Positions 1 through 9,196 of a stretch of 64,000 bases of DNA are shown one piece after another (position 1 is the first letter of the stretch; each line of letters starts with the position of its first letter). A program made the position numbers and the translations under genes. The stretch is from Amycolatopsis orientalis DSM 40040 = KCTC 9412 (GTDB lineage: Bacteria; Actinomycetota; Actinomycetes; Mycobacteriales; Pseudonocardiaceae): contig NZ_ASJB01000064.1 in the NCBI RefSeq assembly GCF_000478275.1, positions 186,001 to 250,000 on the forward strand, read 5' to 3'. The notes beneath the pieces were generated by a model, which saw only the letters and a program-made list of their open reading frames with translations, did no database searches and was not told the DNA's origin.

Positions 1-336
1 GGTTTGGTGCCGGATCAGGCGGAGGGCCATCGTCTTGCGTTCGGCGAGGGGCCGGTCCTGCAGGACGCGTTCGAGGATCGTGGGTGAGGCGATCCAGAGT
101 TTGCCGAGGAGGGGGTCGGAGGCGGGGAGGGTGGCCCAGAGCGCGGTCGCGGCTTGCTGGCCTTTGAGCGGGTTTCGGGCGCCGTAGGTGTCGGGTTCGA
201 TCTCGGTGAACTCGCTGCTGTCCTTGAACGCGGCCAGGAGTTCGGGGATCAGGGCTTTCCGCTCGGCGCGGGGGAGCGCGAGGGCCCGGGTGAGGACTTC
301 CGACGGCTGGCCGGTGAGGAGCGCGTTCAGGTGCAC
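1..336 (-). CDS. Unrecognised protein, N-terminal part only
   Basis: A leftward gene that runs off the window edge; about 112 N-terminal codons are visible. I take GTG at 336 as the start because the frame upstream has no other start before it enters the palindrome at 349-392. The visible part is Leu/Ala-rich, apparently all helical, with a stretch reading LTRALALPRAERKALIPEL. There is no signal peptide or membrane segment. It faintly resembles the helical start of large actinobacterial DUF6493-type proteins, but I am not confident of that and give no function. Confidence 0.55.
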   Translation of the reverse strand, partial: MHLNALLTGQPSEVLTRALALPRAERKALIPELLAAFKDSSEFTEIEPDTYGARNPLKGQQAATALWATLPASDPLLGKLWIASPTILERVLQDRPLAERKTMALRLIRHQT

Positions 337-348
337 GGCCCCATTGTG

Positions 349-392
349 TCGTGAGTGGTAATGAGGGTTAGAACCACCATTACCACTCACGA
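349..392. repeat. Family A palindrome, copy 1 (degenerate)
   Basis: Imperfect palindrome with arms CGTGAGTGGTAATGAgGGTT and AACCaCCATTACCACTCACG around the centre AG. It is the left end of an A-B-A module (349-585) between two leftward genes. Confidence 0.85.
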
Positions 393-460
393 GGCTGCCC
401 CACGGTCGGGACGTGGCTCGGGGATCCCGAGTCGTCCAGGTGGTCTGGGTCCGGTGTCTC

Positions 461-503
461 GAAGGGTCCCTTTGCGACGTTGAACGTCGCAAAGGGAGCC
501 TTC
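461..503. repeat. Family B hairpin, copy 1
   Basis: Inverted repeat of about 20 bp with one interruption. The apex is GACGTTGAACGTC and the arms begin GAAGG and end CCTTC. It could act as a factor-independent terminator on either strand. It lies between family A copies at 349-392 and 540-585. Confidence 0.8.
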
Positions 504-539
504 AGGACACAGCCGCGAGTGACCCGGTGGGCTGGCCCC

Positions 540-585
540 CTCGTGAGTGGTAATGACGGTTCTAACCACCATTACCACTCACGAG
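540..585. repeat. Family A palindrome, copy 2
   Basis: Left arm CTCGTGAGTGGTAATGACGG; the right arm has ACC in place of GTC before ATTACC, a variant shared with copy 1. The centre is CT, so this copy is inverted relative to copy 1. It ends 9 bp before the stop codon of the imine reductase gene at 595. Confidence 0.88.
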
Positions 586-594
586 GGGTGGGGG

Positions 595-1431
595 TCAGAG
601 GGTGGCGAGTCTGCCGAAGCCGTCGGAGCCGTGGCCGGCGTCGATCGCTCGCTGTACGTGGGCGCGGGCGGCGGTGAGGACGCCGTTGTCGAGGTCGTTG
701 GTCCGGACGGTGTCGAGGATGTGGTCCATTGTCGCCGCGGTGGAGGTGAGTGTGCCGTAGTCGCCGGGGTAGCGGTCGGTGGAGACCTGGTCGGCGAGGA
801 GGTCGATCATGTCCGGGAAGAAGCCGAGGAGTGCTTTGGCGTGTGTGGCGATGTCGGTGGCGTCGATGTTCTCCGCTTTGGCGAGGGCGAGCATGTGCAT
901 CACGCCGCTCATGGAGGTCCAGAGCATGTCCTGCAGGGACGCGTCGAACGCGGCGGCCCGGCCGGGATCGTCGCCGACGTGCTGCGCGGTCTCGCCGAGG
1001 GCGGCGAGGGTGTCCCGGTGTTTCCGGTAGACGTCGGCTGGGCCGCTGTAGAAGAAGGCCGCGTCCGGGCCGCCGATCGCGTCGGTGGTCGCCATGATCA
1101 CGCCGTCGAGGTAGTCGATGCCGTGTCCGGCCGCCCAGTCCGCCATGGTGCGGGCTTGTCGTGGTGATCCGCCGGTGAGGTTCACCAGGGTGTGTCCGGT
1201 GAGCGCGTCGGTGTCGAGGACCGAGCGGGCGGCGGTGTAGTCGCGGACGCAGACGACGACGAGCGGGCTGGCCGCGATGGCTTCGGCGGCGGTCGGGGCG
1301 GTGGTGGCGGCGAGGCCGTTTTCCTTGCCAGGAGTGCGGTTCCACACGGTGGTGGGGTGGTCGGCGGCGGCGAACGCGGCGGCGAGGGCGTGTCCCATGG
1401 GGCCGAGTCCGAGGACGGTCACGGTGGTCAT
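595..1431 (-). CDS. Imine reductase / 6-phosphogluconate-dehydrogenase-like NADPH oxidoreductase
   Basis: A 278-residue NAD(P)-binding protein of the beta-hydroxyacid dehydrogenase superfamily, close to NADPH-dependent imine reductases. The Rossmann motif GLGPMG is at residues 8-13 and the NADPH-type WNRTPGK loop at 30-36. The C-terminal helical domain carries AFDASLQ, placing Asp163 where R-type imine reductases have their catalytic Asp. The start is ATG 1431; longer readings run back through the operator. It is divergent from a MerR regulator with the operator between them, so MerR control is likely. The natural substrate is unknown. It is one of three such paralogues in the window (see 32326 and 33212). 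Confidence 0.85.
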   Translation of the reverse strand: MTTVTVLGLGPMGHALAAAFAAADHPTTVWNRTPGKENGLAATTAPTAAEAIAASPLVVVCVRDYTAARSVLDTDALTGHTLVNLTGGSPRQARTMADWAAGHGIDYLDGVIMATTDAIGGPDAAFFYSGPADVYRKHRDTLAALGETAQHVGDDPGRAAAFDASLQDMLWTSMSGVMHMLALAKAENIDATDIATHAKALLGFFPDMIDLLADQVSTDRYPGDYGTLTSTAATMDHILDTVRTNDLDNGVLTAARAHVQRAIDAGHGSDGFGRLATL

Positions 1432-1445
1432 GGCGGCTAAGCTAA

Positions 1446-1471
1446 ACCTTGACATTGACGTCAGAGTCAAG
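1446..1471. promoter_or_regulatory. MerR-type operator in a divergent promoter
   Basis: Perfect dyad CTTGAC-N12-GTCAAG (1448-1471) with a GACGTC palindrome at its centre (1457-1462). Read leftward, TTGACT is followed after 19 bp by TTAGCT, the over-long spacer typical of MerR-activated promoters. The putative -10 ends about 10 bp before the reductase ATG, so that transcript would be nearly leaderless. Confidence 0.7.
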
Positions 1472-1484
1472 TCTCGGGGTGGGG

Positions 1485-1844
1485 ATGAGGATCGGGGAGC
1501 TCGCGCGGCGGACGGGGGTCAGCGAGCGTGCGTTGCGGTACTACGAGGAGCAGGGGTTGCTGACGCCGCTGCGGCGGCCGAGCGGGTATCGCGTGTACGG
1601 CGACGCGGATGTGGCGGCGGTGCGGCGGATCAGGATCCTGCTCGGGGCGGGGCTGAACACCGCGCAGATCCTCGAGATCCTGCCGTGCATCGTCGACGAG
1701 GACGGCCGGCTGACGCCGGACTGCCCGGAGCTGACCGAGGCGTTGCGGCAGCAGCGTGCGCGGATCGACGAGGCGATCGGTGAGCTGGAGTCCACGCGCG
1801 CGAACCTCGACACGATCATCGGCGCGGAACGGCGGGTGGGCTGA
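1485..1844 (+). CDS. MerR family transcriptional regulator
   Basis: A 119-residue MerR regulator. The N-terminal winged helix starts MRIGELARRTGVSERALRYYEE and carries the family hallmark RYYEEQGLL plus the GYRVY wing. It is followed by a dimerisation coiled coil with QQRARIDEAIGELESTRANL. ATG 1485 follows a GGGGTGGGG ribosome binding site; earlier in-frame starts lie inside the operator. No metal-binding Cys cluster is obvious: the single CIVDEDGRLTPDCP region has two Cys with an acidic spacer, so the inducer is more likely organic. It is divergent from the imine reductase and overlaps the operator, and it probably controls both directions. The next gene follows after 1 bp. Confidence 0.9.
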   Translation: MRIGELARRTGVSERALRYYEEQGLLTPLRRPSGYRVYGDADVAAVRRIRILLGAGLNTAQILEILPCIVDEDGRLTPDCPELTEALRQQRARIDEAIGELESTRANLDTIIGAERRVG

Positions 1845-1845
1845 C

Positions 1846-2289
1846 ATGCCGACGATCACCGGTACGCCGGTTCCGGGTGCGATCCGGCTGTCGCGGGCGT
1901 TGCTGATCGCGGTGGCGGTGAGTCATCTGGTGGTGCCGCTGGTGTTGTGGGCCAACGAGAACGCGTTGCGTGCGCAGATCGCGGCCCGGTATCCGGGGTT
2001 CGGGCAGGCCGAGGTCGAGCGGTCCGCCGCGGTCGCGATCGAGTCGGGGGCGGTGTTCCACGGGATCCTGCTGGTGTTGTGCGTGGTTCCGGCGTGGAAG
2101 CTCGCGACGGGACGGCGGTGGACGCGGCGGTTGACCACGGCCACCCAGCTGTTGTCGCTGGTGTTCAGCGTGTTCTCGTGGACGTCTTCGCCGATGTTCC
2201 ACGCGGTGATCCTGGTGGTCGGTCTCGCCCAGGTCGTGCTGGTCCCGTTGCTGTGGGTGCCCCGTCCGGCGCGGGACTTCTTCGCCTGA
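1846..2289 (+). CDS. Four-helix integral membrane protein, unknown function
   Basis: A 147-residue membrane protein with about four hydrophobic segments (roughly residues 12-32, 60-80, 88-108 and 115-138). ATG 1846 lies directly after the merR stop, so the two are cotranscribed and probably translationally coupled. I do not recognise the family. The context suggests membrane export or resistance linked to whatever the MerR protein senses, but that is inference. Confidence 0.75.
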   Translation: MPTITGTPVPGAIRLSRALLIAVAVSHLVVPLVLWANENALRAQIAARYPGFGQAEVERSAAVAIESGAVFHGILLVLCVVPAWKLATGRRWTRRLTTATQLLSLVFSVFSWTSSPMFHAVILVVGLAQVVLVPLLWVPRPARDFFA

Positions 2290-2295
2290 CAACGG

Positions 2296-2333
2296 AAAAG
2301 GCGGCCGTGTCCCGGGGGACGCGGCCGCCTTTT
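2296..2333. terminator. Bidirectional terminator between convergent genes
   Basis: Hairpin with arms AAAAGGCGGCCG(T)GTCCC and GGGAC(G)CGGCCGCCTTTT. The A-tract and T-tract at its ends let it terminate both the membrane protein gene and mdh. Confidence 0.85.
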
Positions 2334-2349
2334 CGTCGGTGGTTCAGGC

Positions 2350-3884
<1,535 letters not shown>

Positions 3885-3903
3885 AGCCCATGAATCTAAG
3901 GGT

Positions 3904-3956
3904 TTGACATCGAATCGTTCGATATCTAACGTTGGCGACATCGAACGAGACGGAGG
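3904..3956 (+). promoter_or_regulatory. Promoter with MarR operator in its spacer, and ribosome binding site
   Basis: TTGACA (3904-3909), 17-bp spacer, TAACGT (3927-3932). The spacer holds the perfect palindrome ATCGAATCGTTCGAT (3909-3923), and a second half-site, ACATCGAACG, lies at 3938-3947. GGAGG at 3952-3956 sits 7 bp before the ATG at 3964. A repressor bound here would block the -35 and -10 boxes. Confidence 0.75.
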
Positions 3957-3963
3957 AAATCCC

Positions 3964-4374
3964 ATGCGCGGTACGGAGAAGGAGATCCGCGACCTCGGGG
4001 CCCGCTGGGCCGACGCCGAGGTTCGCGGCGACATCGAAACACTCGACGCGATGACCACGCCCGACTTCACCCTGGTCGGGCCGCTGGGCTTCGTGCTCGG
4101 CAAACCGCGGTGGCTGGAGCGTTATCGCGACGGCGATCTGGTCACCGAGAAACTCGACTGGTCCGAGGTGGAGGTCCGCGACTACGGCGCCGCCGCCGTG
4201 TCCGTCGGAGTGCACGCCCAGGAGGGCACGCATCAGGGGCACCGCGTCGACGGCCGGTTCCGCGTCACGCATGTGTTCGTGCACGACGACGACCGCTGGC
4301 TCATCGCCGGCATCCACCTGAGCCCGATCGGCGGCCCACCGCCCTTCGCGCGTCCCGAAGCCCCGGGAAGATGA
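3964..4374 (+). CDS. NTF2-like (SnoaL-fold) protein
   Basis: A 136-residue cone-fold protein of the nuclear-transport-factor-2 superfamily. It begins EIRDLGARWADAEVRGDIETLDAMTTPDFTLVGPLG and ends with the typical VTHVFVHDDDRWLIAGIHLSPI strand pair. Such small proteins are isomerases, cyclases or ligand binders, and the active chemistry cannot be inferred. It is the first gene of a two-gene operon with the luciferase-like oxidoreductase 11 bp downstream, probably repressed by the divergent MarR protein. Confidence 0.88.
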   Translation: MRGTEKEIRDLGARWADAEVRGDIETLDAMTTPDFTLVGPLGFVLGKPRWLERYRDGDLVTEKLDWSEVEVRDYGAAAVSVGVHAQEGTHQGHRVDGRFRVTHVFVHDDDRWLIAGIHLSPIGGPPPFARPEAPGR

Positions 4375-4385
4375 GAGGGAACGCC

Positions 4386-5246
4386 ATGCGCGTCAGCGTC
4401 AGCATCACCGACTTCTCCTGGCCCGGCGGGCAGGCCGGGCTGGTCGACGGGCTCATCGCGGTCGCCGCGGCCGCCGACGAGAGCGTCCTGGACACCCTGT
4501 GGGTGGCGGACCATCTGCTGCAGACGGCGCCTGGCAGCGCTCCGGACTCGGAGATGCTGGAGGCGTACACCACCTTGGGCTATCTCGCCGCGGCGACCTC
4601 GCGGATCAAGCTCGGCACGATGGTCAGCGCCGCCACCTTCCGCGCCCCGGCCCTGCTGGTGAAGGTGGTCACCACCCTGGACGTCCTCTCACGGGGCCGC
4701 GCCTGGCTGGGGATCGGCGCGGGTTATCAGGAGGACGAGGCCCGCGCGATGGGCCTGTCGCTGCCACCGGTCGCCGAACGGTTCGAACGCCTGGAGGAGA
4801 CCCTTCAGATCGCCTGCCGCCTGTGGGACGGCGACACCTCGGCGTTCACCGGACGCCACTACCGGCTGGAGCGCCCCGTCGGCAACCCCCCGCCGGTGCG
4901 GCGGCCGAAGGTGCTCATCGGCGGAACCGGGCCGAAACGGACCCTGCGGCTCGTCGCCCGGTACGCCGACGCGTGCAATCTCTTCGACGTCCCTGATGGC
5001 GGCGCGACCGTACGCGGGCATCTGGACGTTCTCGCCCGGCACTGCGCGGACCTCGGACGGCCCATCGGGGAGATCGAGAAGACCATCGCGACCCGTCTGG
5101 CGCCGGGGGAGTCCTCAGTGGACTTCGCCCGACGGTGCGAGGAGTTCGCGTCCTGGGGGATCGACCACGCGGTGGTGATCACCTCGGGCCCGTGGCGGCC
5201 GGACGCGGTGGCAGTGCTCGCCGAAGCCGCGAGCCTCGCCGCCTGA
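4386..5246 (+). CDS. Luciferase-like (F420/FMN-dependent) oxidoreductase
   Basis: A 286-residue TIM-barrel protein of the bacterial luciferase-like monooxygenase class. Features include DTLWVADHLLQ near the N-terminus, LGTMVSAATFRAPALLVKVVTTLDVLSRGRAWLGIGAGY in the middle, and RRPKVLIGGTGPKRTLRLVARYADACNL, the usual cofactor-phosphate region. Actinobacterial members with this pattern often use coenzyme F420. ATG 4386 follows GAGAGGGA. It is probably translated together with the NTF2-like gene 11 bp upstream and controlled by the MarR regulator. Substrate unknown; an oxidative or reductive detoxification role is plausible. Confidence 0.88.
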   Translation: MRVSVSITDFSWPGGQAGLVDGLIAVAAAADESVLDTLWVADHLLQTAPGSAPDSEMLEAYTTLGYLAAATSRIKLGTMVSAATFRAPALLVKVVTTLDVLSRGRAWLGIGAGYQEDEARAMGLSLPPVAERFERLEETLQIACRLWDGDTSAFTGRHYRLERPVGNPPPVRRPKVLIGGTGPKRTLRLVARYADACNLFDVPDGGATVRGHLDVLARHCADLGRPIGEIEKTIATRLAPGESSVDFARRCEEFASWGIDHAVVITSGPWRPDAVAVLAEAASLAA

Positions 5247-5318
5247 TCGCGGTTGTCTTCGCGGAATCGTCAACGCCCGGTCGGCGGATACCTTTTCATA
5301 TCGTGCGAACCGAATGGT

Positions 5319-5359
5319 GTTTTCCGGGGCGGCCGGTGTTTCCGGTCGCCCCGGAAAAC
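5319..5359. terminator. Strong hairpin, probable terminator
   Basis: Perfect 13-bp stem GTTTTCCGGGGCG / CGCCCCGGAAAAC with a 15-nt loop, about 70 bp after the luciferase-like stop and upstream of the first DUF4360 gene. A run of seven A follows shortly after (around 5372), so a role in the DUF4360 leader cannot be excluded. Confidence 0.7.
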
Positions 5360-5501
5360 GGTTACAGGCCATAAAAAAATTTCATGAACCGATTGCCGGG
5401 ACTGCTTCGTCCGATCGGCGGGCGGCGCCGTGAAGATCGTTTCGCTAACATGAGTCCGCCCAGTTCCCCGCCCCCCGTGTGGAAGTTTTGGGAAGGACCC
5501 C

Positions 5502-6143
5502 ATGCTCAATGCAGTAGTGGCCGCCGTGTCACTTTTCTCGTCGATAATAACACCGAACAGCTGGTCGCCGCCGCCGGGACCGCCGCCGGACCGCGTCGTC
5601 ATCGACGTGGTCACCGTCAATGGCTCCGGCTGTCCGCCGGGTTCGTCGGCCATCGCCGTCGCCAGGGACAACAGTTCCTTCACCGTGACCTACAGCGAAT
5701 ACACCGCCCAGGTCGGTGTCGGCGCGAAGCCCACCGACATCCGGAAGAACTGCCAGCTGAATCTCAACATCCACGTGCCGCAGGGATTCACCTACGGTAT
5801 CGCGAGCGCCGATTATCGCGGTTTCGCCTCGCTCGAAGCCGGCGCCAAGGGGCTGCAGCGGGCGAATTACTACTTCCAGGGCAATTCGCCGACAGCGCAT
5901 GTGAGTCACCCGCTCAACGGCCCCTTGTCGGACAACTGGCAATTCCGTGACGAGGCCGAAGGCGGCGTCATCGTCTACAAGCCATGCGGTGAGGACCGGA
6001 ACCTCAACGTGAACACGGAACTGCGGGTCGCCGCGGGCAGCTCGGACCCGAAGAAGACCACCAGTTTCATCACGATGGATTCGACCGACGGAGCGGTCAA
6101 GACCACCTACCACTTCTCATGGAAGACCTGCCCGACCTCCTGA
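5502..6143 (+). CDS. DUF4360 secreted protein, tandem copy 1
   Basis: A 213-residue protein of the DUF4360 family, function unknown. The N-terminus is a short hydrophobic stretch (MLNAVVAAVSLFSSI) without a basic n-region, an unusual export signal, followed by a Pro-rich segment. The mature part has Cys in GSGCPPG, KNCQLN, KPCGED and KTCP, suggesting two disulfides, and a beta-rich body with FTVTYSEYTAQVG. ATG 5502 is preceded by GGGAAGGA. The second copy follows at 6419, and even the 5' leader (GTGTGGAAGTTTTGGGAAGG) is duplicated. Probably an extracellular or cell-surface protein. Confidence 0.9.
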   Translation: MLNAVVAAVSLFSSIITPNSWSPPPGPPPDRVVIDVVTVNGSGCPPGSSAIAVARDNSSFTVTYSEYTAQVGVGAKPTDIRKNCQLNLNIHVPQGFTYGIASADYRGFASLEAGAKGLQRANYYFQGNSPTAHVSHPLNGPLSDNWQFRDEAEGGVIVYKPCGEDRNLNVNTELRVAAGSSDPKKTTSFITMDSTDGAVKTTYHFSWKTCPTS

Positions 6144-6155
6144 CATCGCCAGGGT

Positions 6156-6188
6156 GACGGCCTGCTTCCCGCCTGGAAGAAGGCCGTC
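6156..6188 (+). terminator. Terminator hairpin after DUF4360 copy 1
   Basis: Stem GACGGCCT-(g)-CTTCC / GGAAG-(a)-AGGCCGTC, 13 bp after the stop codon. It suggests that the two DUF4360 genes are separate transcription units. Confidence 0.75.
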
Positions 6189-6418
6189 CCACCCGTGTCC
6201 GGTCCAGGGCCTTGGCCGTGCTGGACGAGGTCGTCGCCGCTCGTCGCCGCCCGCCCGGCGGCGACGAGTCTTCTCGGCGACCCCTTTTTCGCCGGTCGCC
6301 GCGCTTTCCGGTGGCCGAAACCGTTTTCGTCCGATCGGCGGGCGGTCGGGAAAAGCTCGTAAAGCTACTCTTGAATTCGCCCGGTTCCCCGCCGTGTGGA
6401 AGTTTTGGGAAGGATCCC

Positions 6419-7063
6419 ATGCTCAATGCGCTGGTTGCTGCCGTAACGCTTTTTTCCTCGGTTGTCACACCGAATGGCTGGGTGCCACCGCCCGCTCCGG
6501 CCGACAAGATAATCATCGATGTCGTGACCGTCAACGGGACCGGTTGCAGACCGGGTACCGCGGCTGTTTCCGTGTCACCGGACAACACCGCGTTCACGGT
6601 CACCTACAGCGAATACACCGCCCAGGTCGGTGTCGGCGCGAAACCGACCGATCTGCGCAAGAACTGTCAGCTGAACCTCTATGTCCACGTGCCGCAGGGA
6701 TTCACCTACGGTATCGCGAGCGCCGATTATCGCGGTTTCGCCTCCTTGGCCGCGGGTGCCACCGGACTGGAACGGGCGAACTATTACTTCCAGGGTAATT
6801 CGCCGACATCCTATGTCAACCACAACCTGAAGGGCCCGATCGAGGACAACTGGCAGTTCACCGACGAAATCGAAGTCGGGGCCATCGTCTACAAGCCCTG
6901 CGGTGAGGACCGGAACTTCAACATCAACACGGAATTGCGGGCCGCGGTCGGCACCTCCGATCCGAAGAAGACCACCAGTTTCGTCACCATGGACTCCACC
7001 GACGGCGCCATCAAGACCACCTACCACTTCTCCTGGAAACCCTGTCCCAAACCGAAGAACTGA
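6419..7063 (+). CDS. DUF4360 secreted protein, tandem copy 2
   Basis: A 214-residue paralogue of the preceding gene with the same layout: hydrophobic start MLNALVAAVTLFSSVVTP, Pro-rich linker, four conserved Cys (GTGCRPG, KNCQLN, KPCGED, KPCP) and the shared block FTVTYSEYTAQVGVGAKPTD. Long identical stretches and the duplicated leader (GTCCGATCGGCGGGCGG and GTGTGGAAGTTTTGGGAAGG) show a direct tandem duplication. Differences concentrate near the N-terminus and in the region before the last Cys. ATG 6419 follows GGGAAGGA; an in-frame extension upstream (ATG 6212) is ignored because it would swallow the duplicated leader. Confidence 0.9.
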   Translation: MLNALVAAVTLFSSVVTPNGWVPPPAPADKIIIDVVTVNGTGCRPGTAAVSVSPDNTAFTVTYSEYTAQVGVGAKPTDLRKNCQLNLYVHVPQGFTYGIASADYRGFASLAAGATGLERANYYFQGNSPTSYVNHNLKGPIEDNWQFTDEIEVGAIVYKPCGEDRNFNINTELRAAVGTSDPKKTTSFVTMDSTDGAIKTTYHFSWKPCPKPKN

Positions 7064-7077
7064 TCCGGTGCGGCGGC

Positions 7078-7107
7078 GGCCTTCTTCGAACCCCGGCGAA
7101 GAAGGCC
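7078..7107. terminator. Bidirectional terminator
   Basis: Hairpin GGCCTTCTTCG / CGAAGAAGGCC directly between the convergent DUF4360 copy 2 stop (7063) and the FUSC gene stop (7109). Confidence 0.85.
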
Positions 7108-7108
7108 G

Positions 7109-9196
7109 TCAGCCTTTCCCCGACGGCGCCGGATCGGTGGCCTCCACCCCGAACGCGCGGCCCAGCGCGATCACCGTCTCGTCGAGATGCCCGAGACTGG
7201 TGAGCACCGACCGCGCCTGCGGATCGTCGATCCGGTCCGCCACCGGCGTGCCGTCGTCCCGGACCAGCGTCCCGTGCCCGGATCCGCCGGGAGCGCCGAT
7301 CGCCTTCCCCAGCACGGCGATGTTCTCCCGGATCCGCCCGGTGAACAGCAACAGCCGATCCGCCTCGTTCACCAACAGCCCCGCCTGCGACCGCGCCGCG
7401 ACATGCCGGGCGCGGAAGGCGATCGTCTCCACCGTCGTCAGCACATGCCAGCCGTAGTCGCGGCGGCTGCTGAGATTCACCGGATGGGTGAGCGGCTCGA
7501 TCGTCGTGCGCACTTTGTCCACCGCCCTGTCCAGGTCACGCGACTTCTCGATGACACTCACGTTCTCCGCACCGGACAACAGCCCAGCGGTCTTCGCCAC
7601 GAACTCGTCCAGTTCGTCCAGCAACGACGAGACGTCGTCCAGCATCACCGCACGGGTGCGCACCGGCACGATCACCACCGCCGCCAGAACCCCGGCCGCC
7701 GCGCCCACCGCGGTCTCGGCGACCCGGATCCACAGCACCTCCAGGCTGAACGTCCCCAGCAGGCTGTAGAGCAGCCCCAGCATGCTGGTGATGAAGAACG
7801 CCATGATCACCTGCGACACCCGCGCCATGTAGACCATGCCGAACACGCACACCAGGATCAGCGCCAGCGTCGCCGGCACACTGCCCGACACCAGCAGCGT
7901 CAGCACGAGCCCGCCGACGATGCCGATCAGCGTGCCGCCGAGCCGCCGGACGCCCTTCACGAACGTCGCACCCGCCGTCGACGAGCCGATGAACACCACG
8001 AACACCGTCAGGACAGCCCAGTACCACCGCTGGCTCGACACCAGCTCGCCGCCGAGGACGGCGAGCCCGCCGCCCACCACGGCCTGGATGGCGCTGCGGG
8101 TCTGGTTGTCGTAGGCGAACGCCGCCGACTTCCCCTCGTCGGGATCCTCCGGATCGTCGGCGGTGTCGGACACGTCGTGTTCGGCGACCCGCTGCGCCCG
8201 TACGTCGGCCAGCGCGAGTTCGGCGATGGCCCGGCGGACCCCGTCACCCGGTGCGGCGTGCTCGTCGATCCGGCTGCCTTCCACCAGCATCCTGCTGAAC
8301 TCTTCGGTCTCGCTGATCAGCGGCAGCTCCCGCGGGTCGCGTTCGATCAGCGAGCGGAACCGCCGCAGCCGCGCGATCAGGTCGTCCCGGACGTCCTCGC
8401 CGAGTTCCTCCGCGCAGGTGCGCTGCACGGTGATCGTCAGCCACTGCACCGCCAGCTCGACCTCGATCGCGCGGCGGCGGAGCCGGTTCGCCGAGTCCGC
8501 CCCCGCGACCTCGGGTGCGGTGTCCTCGATGAGCAGAACCGATTCGTGCAGCCGGGAGTTGGCGGTGCGGAGCCGTTTGCGGGTGCGCTCGCTGCCGCCG
8601 ACCGCGAGATAGTCCTCGGCCGCCCGCACCACTGCCGCGAGCCGCGCCCGGAACGCCCGCCGGATCCGCAGGAACTCCGCGTCGGTACGCCTGCGCAGCA
8701 GGACGAACCGGACCACCGCGTTGGCCGCGATCCCGATCGTCAGCGCCAGCAGCAGCGCCGGGACCTGCCTCAGATGCGTCTGCAGGAACATCGCGAAGAA
8801 GAACAGGAAGAACGACAGCGATCCCAGCGCGATCCCGCGCGAGCCGAACCGCTGCGCGTAGACCGCGACGAAGATCAGCAGCACGAACACGACACTGTCC
8901 AGCGGCGGCAGCGCCGAACCCACACTCGCCGCGGTGAGCGACGCGGCGCCGAGCAGCAACCCCAGCACCAAGGTCACCGCCTGCTGTCCCGGGGTGGCGT
9001 CGTTGACGGTGAAGGCGGACGTCATCGCGGCGATCGCGGCGACGAGGGTGACCGTGAGCGGCTGGTGGAACGGCAGGATGGCCAGTACGGCGACGACGAT
9101 GCTGAGCACGGCCGAGAAACCGAGCCGGAGCCGGACCAGGCCGGGATCGGAGGCGACCAGACGGTCGGTCGTGGCCTGGGTGATGCGGGAGATCAT
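7109..9196 (-). CDS. FUSC/aromatic acid exporter-like membrane protein
   Basis: A 695-residue inner-membrane protein built as two similar halves. Each half has a cluster of about five to six hydrophobic helices (roughly residues 20-165 and 365-510) followed by a charged cytoplasmic domain. This is the layout of the fusaric-acid-resistance/AaeB/YccS family of exporters. The second block contains GGLAVLGGELVSSQRWYWAVLTVFVVFIGSSTAGATFVKGVRR, typical of the FUSC repeat. The start codon overlaps the stop of the upstream GH92 gene (ATGA at 9193-9196), so translation is coupled. Pairing an exporter with a glycosidase is odd and the substrate is unknown. Confidence 0.85.
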   Translation of the reverse strand: MISRITQATTDRLVASDPGLVRLRLGFSAVLSIVVAVLAILPFHQPLTVTLVAAIAAMTSAFTVNDATPGQQAVTLVLGLLLGAASLTAASVGSALPPLDSVVFVLLIFVAVYAQRFGSRGIALGSLSFFLFFFAMFLQTHLRQVPALLLALTIGIAANAVVRFVLLRRRTDAEFLRIRRAFRARLAAVVRAAEDYLAVGGSERTRKRLRTANSRLHESVLLIEDTAPEVAGADSANRLRRRAIEVELAVQWLTITVQRTCAEELGEDVRDDLIARLRRFRSLIERDPRELPLISETEEFSRMLVEGSRIDEHAAPGDGVRRAIAELALADVRAQRVAEHDVSDTADDPEDPDEGKSAAFAYDNQTRSAIQAVVGGGLAVLGGELVSSQRWYWAVLTVFVVFIGSSTAGATFVKGVRRLGGTLIGIVGGLVLTLLVSGSVPATLALILVCVFGMVYMARVSQVIMAFFITSMLGLLYSLLGTFSLEVLWIRVAETAVGAAAGVLAAVVIVPVRTRAVMLDDVSSLLDELDEFVAKTAGLLSGAENVSVIEKSRDLDRAVDKVRTTIEPLTHPVNLSSRRDYGWHVLTTVETIAFRARHVAARSQAGLLVNEADRLLLFTGRIRENIAVLGKAIGAPGGSGHGTLVRDDGTPVADRIDDPQARSVLTSLGHLDETVIALGRAFGVEATDPAPSGKG

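Noticed and set aside
349-585. CRISPR-like repeat array
   Set aside because: Repeats are palindromic, variable, and separated by unequal spacers with other hairpins; no cas genes are present anywhere in the window.
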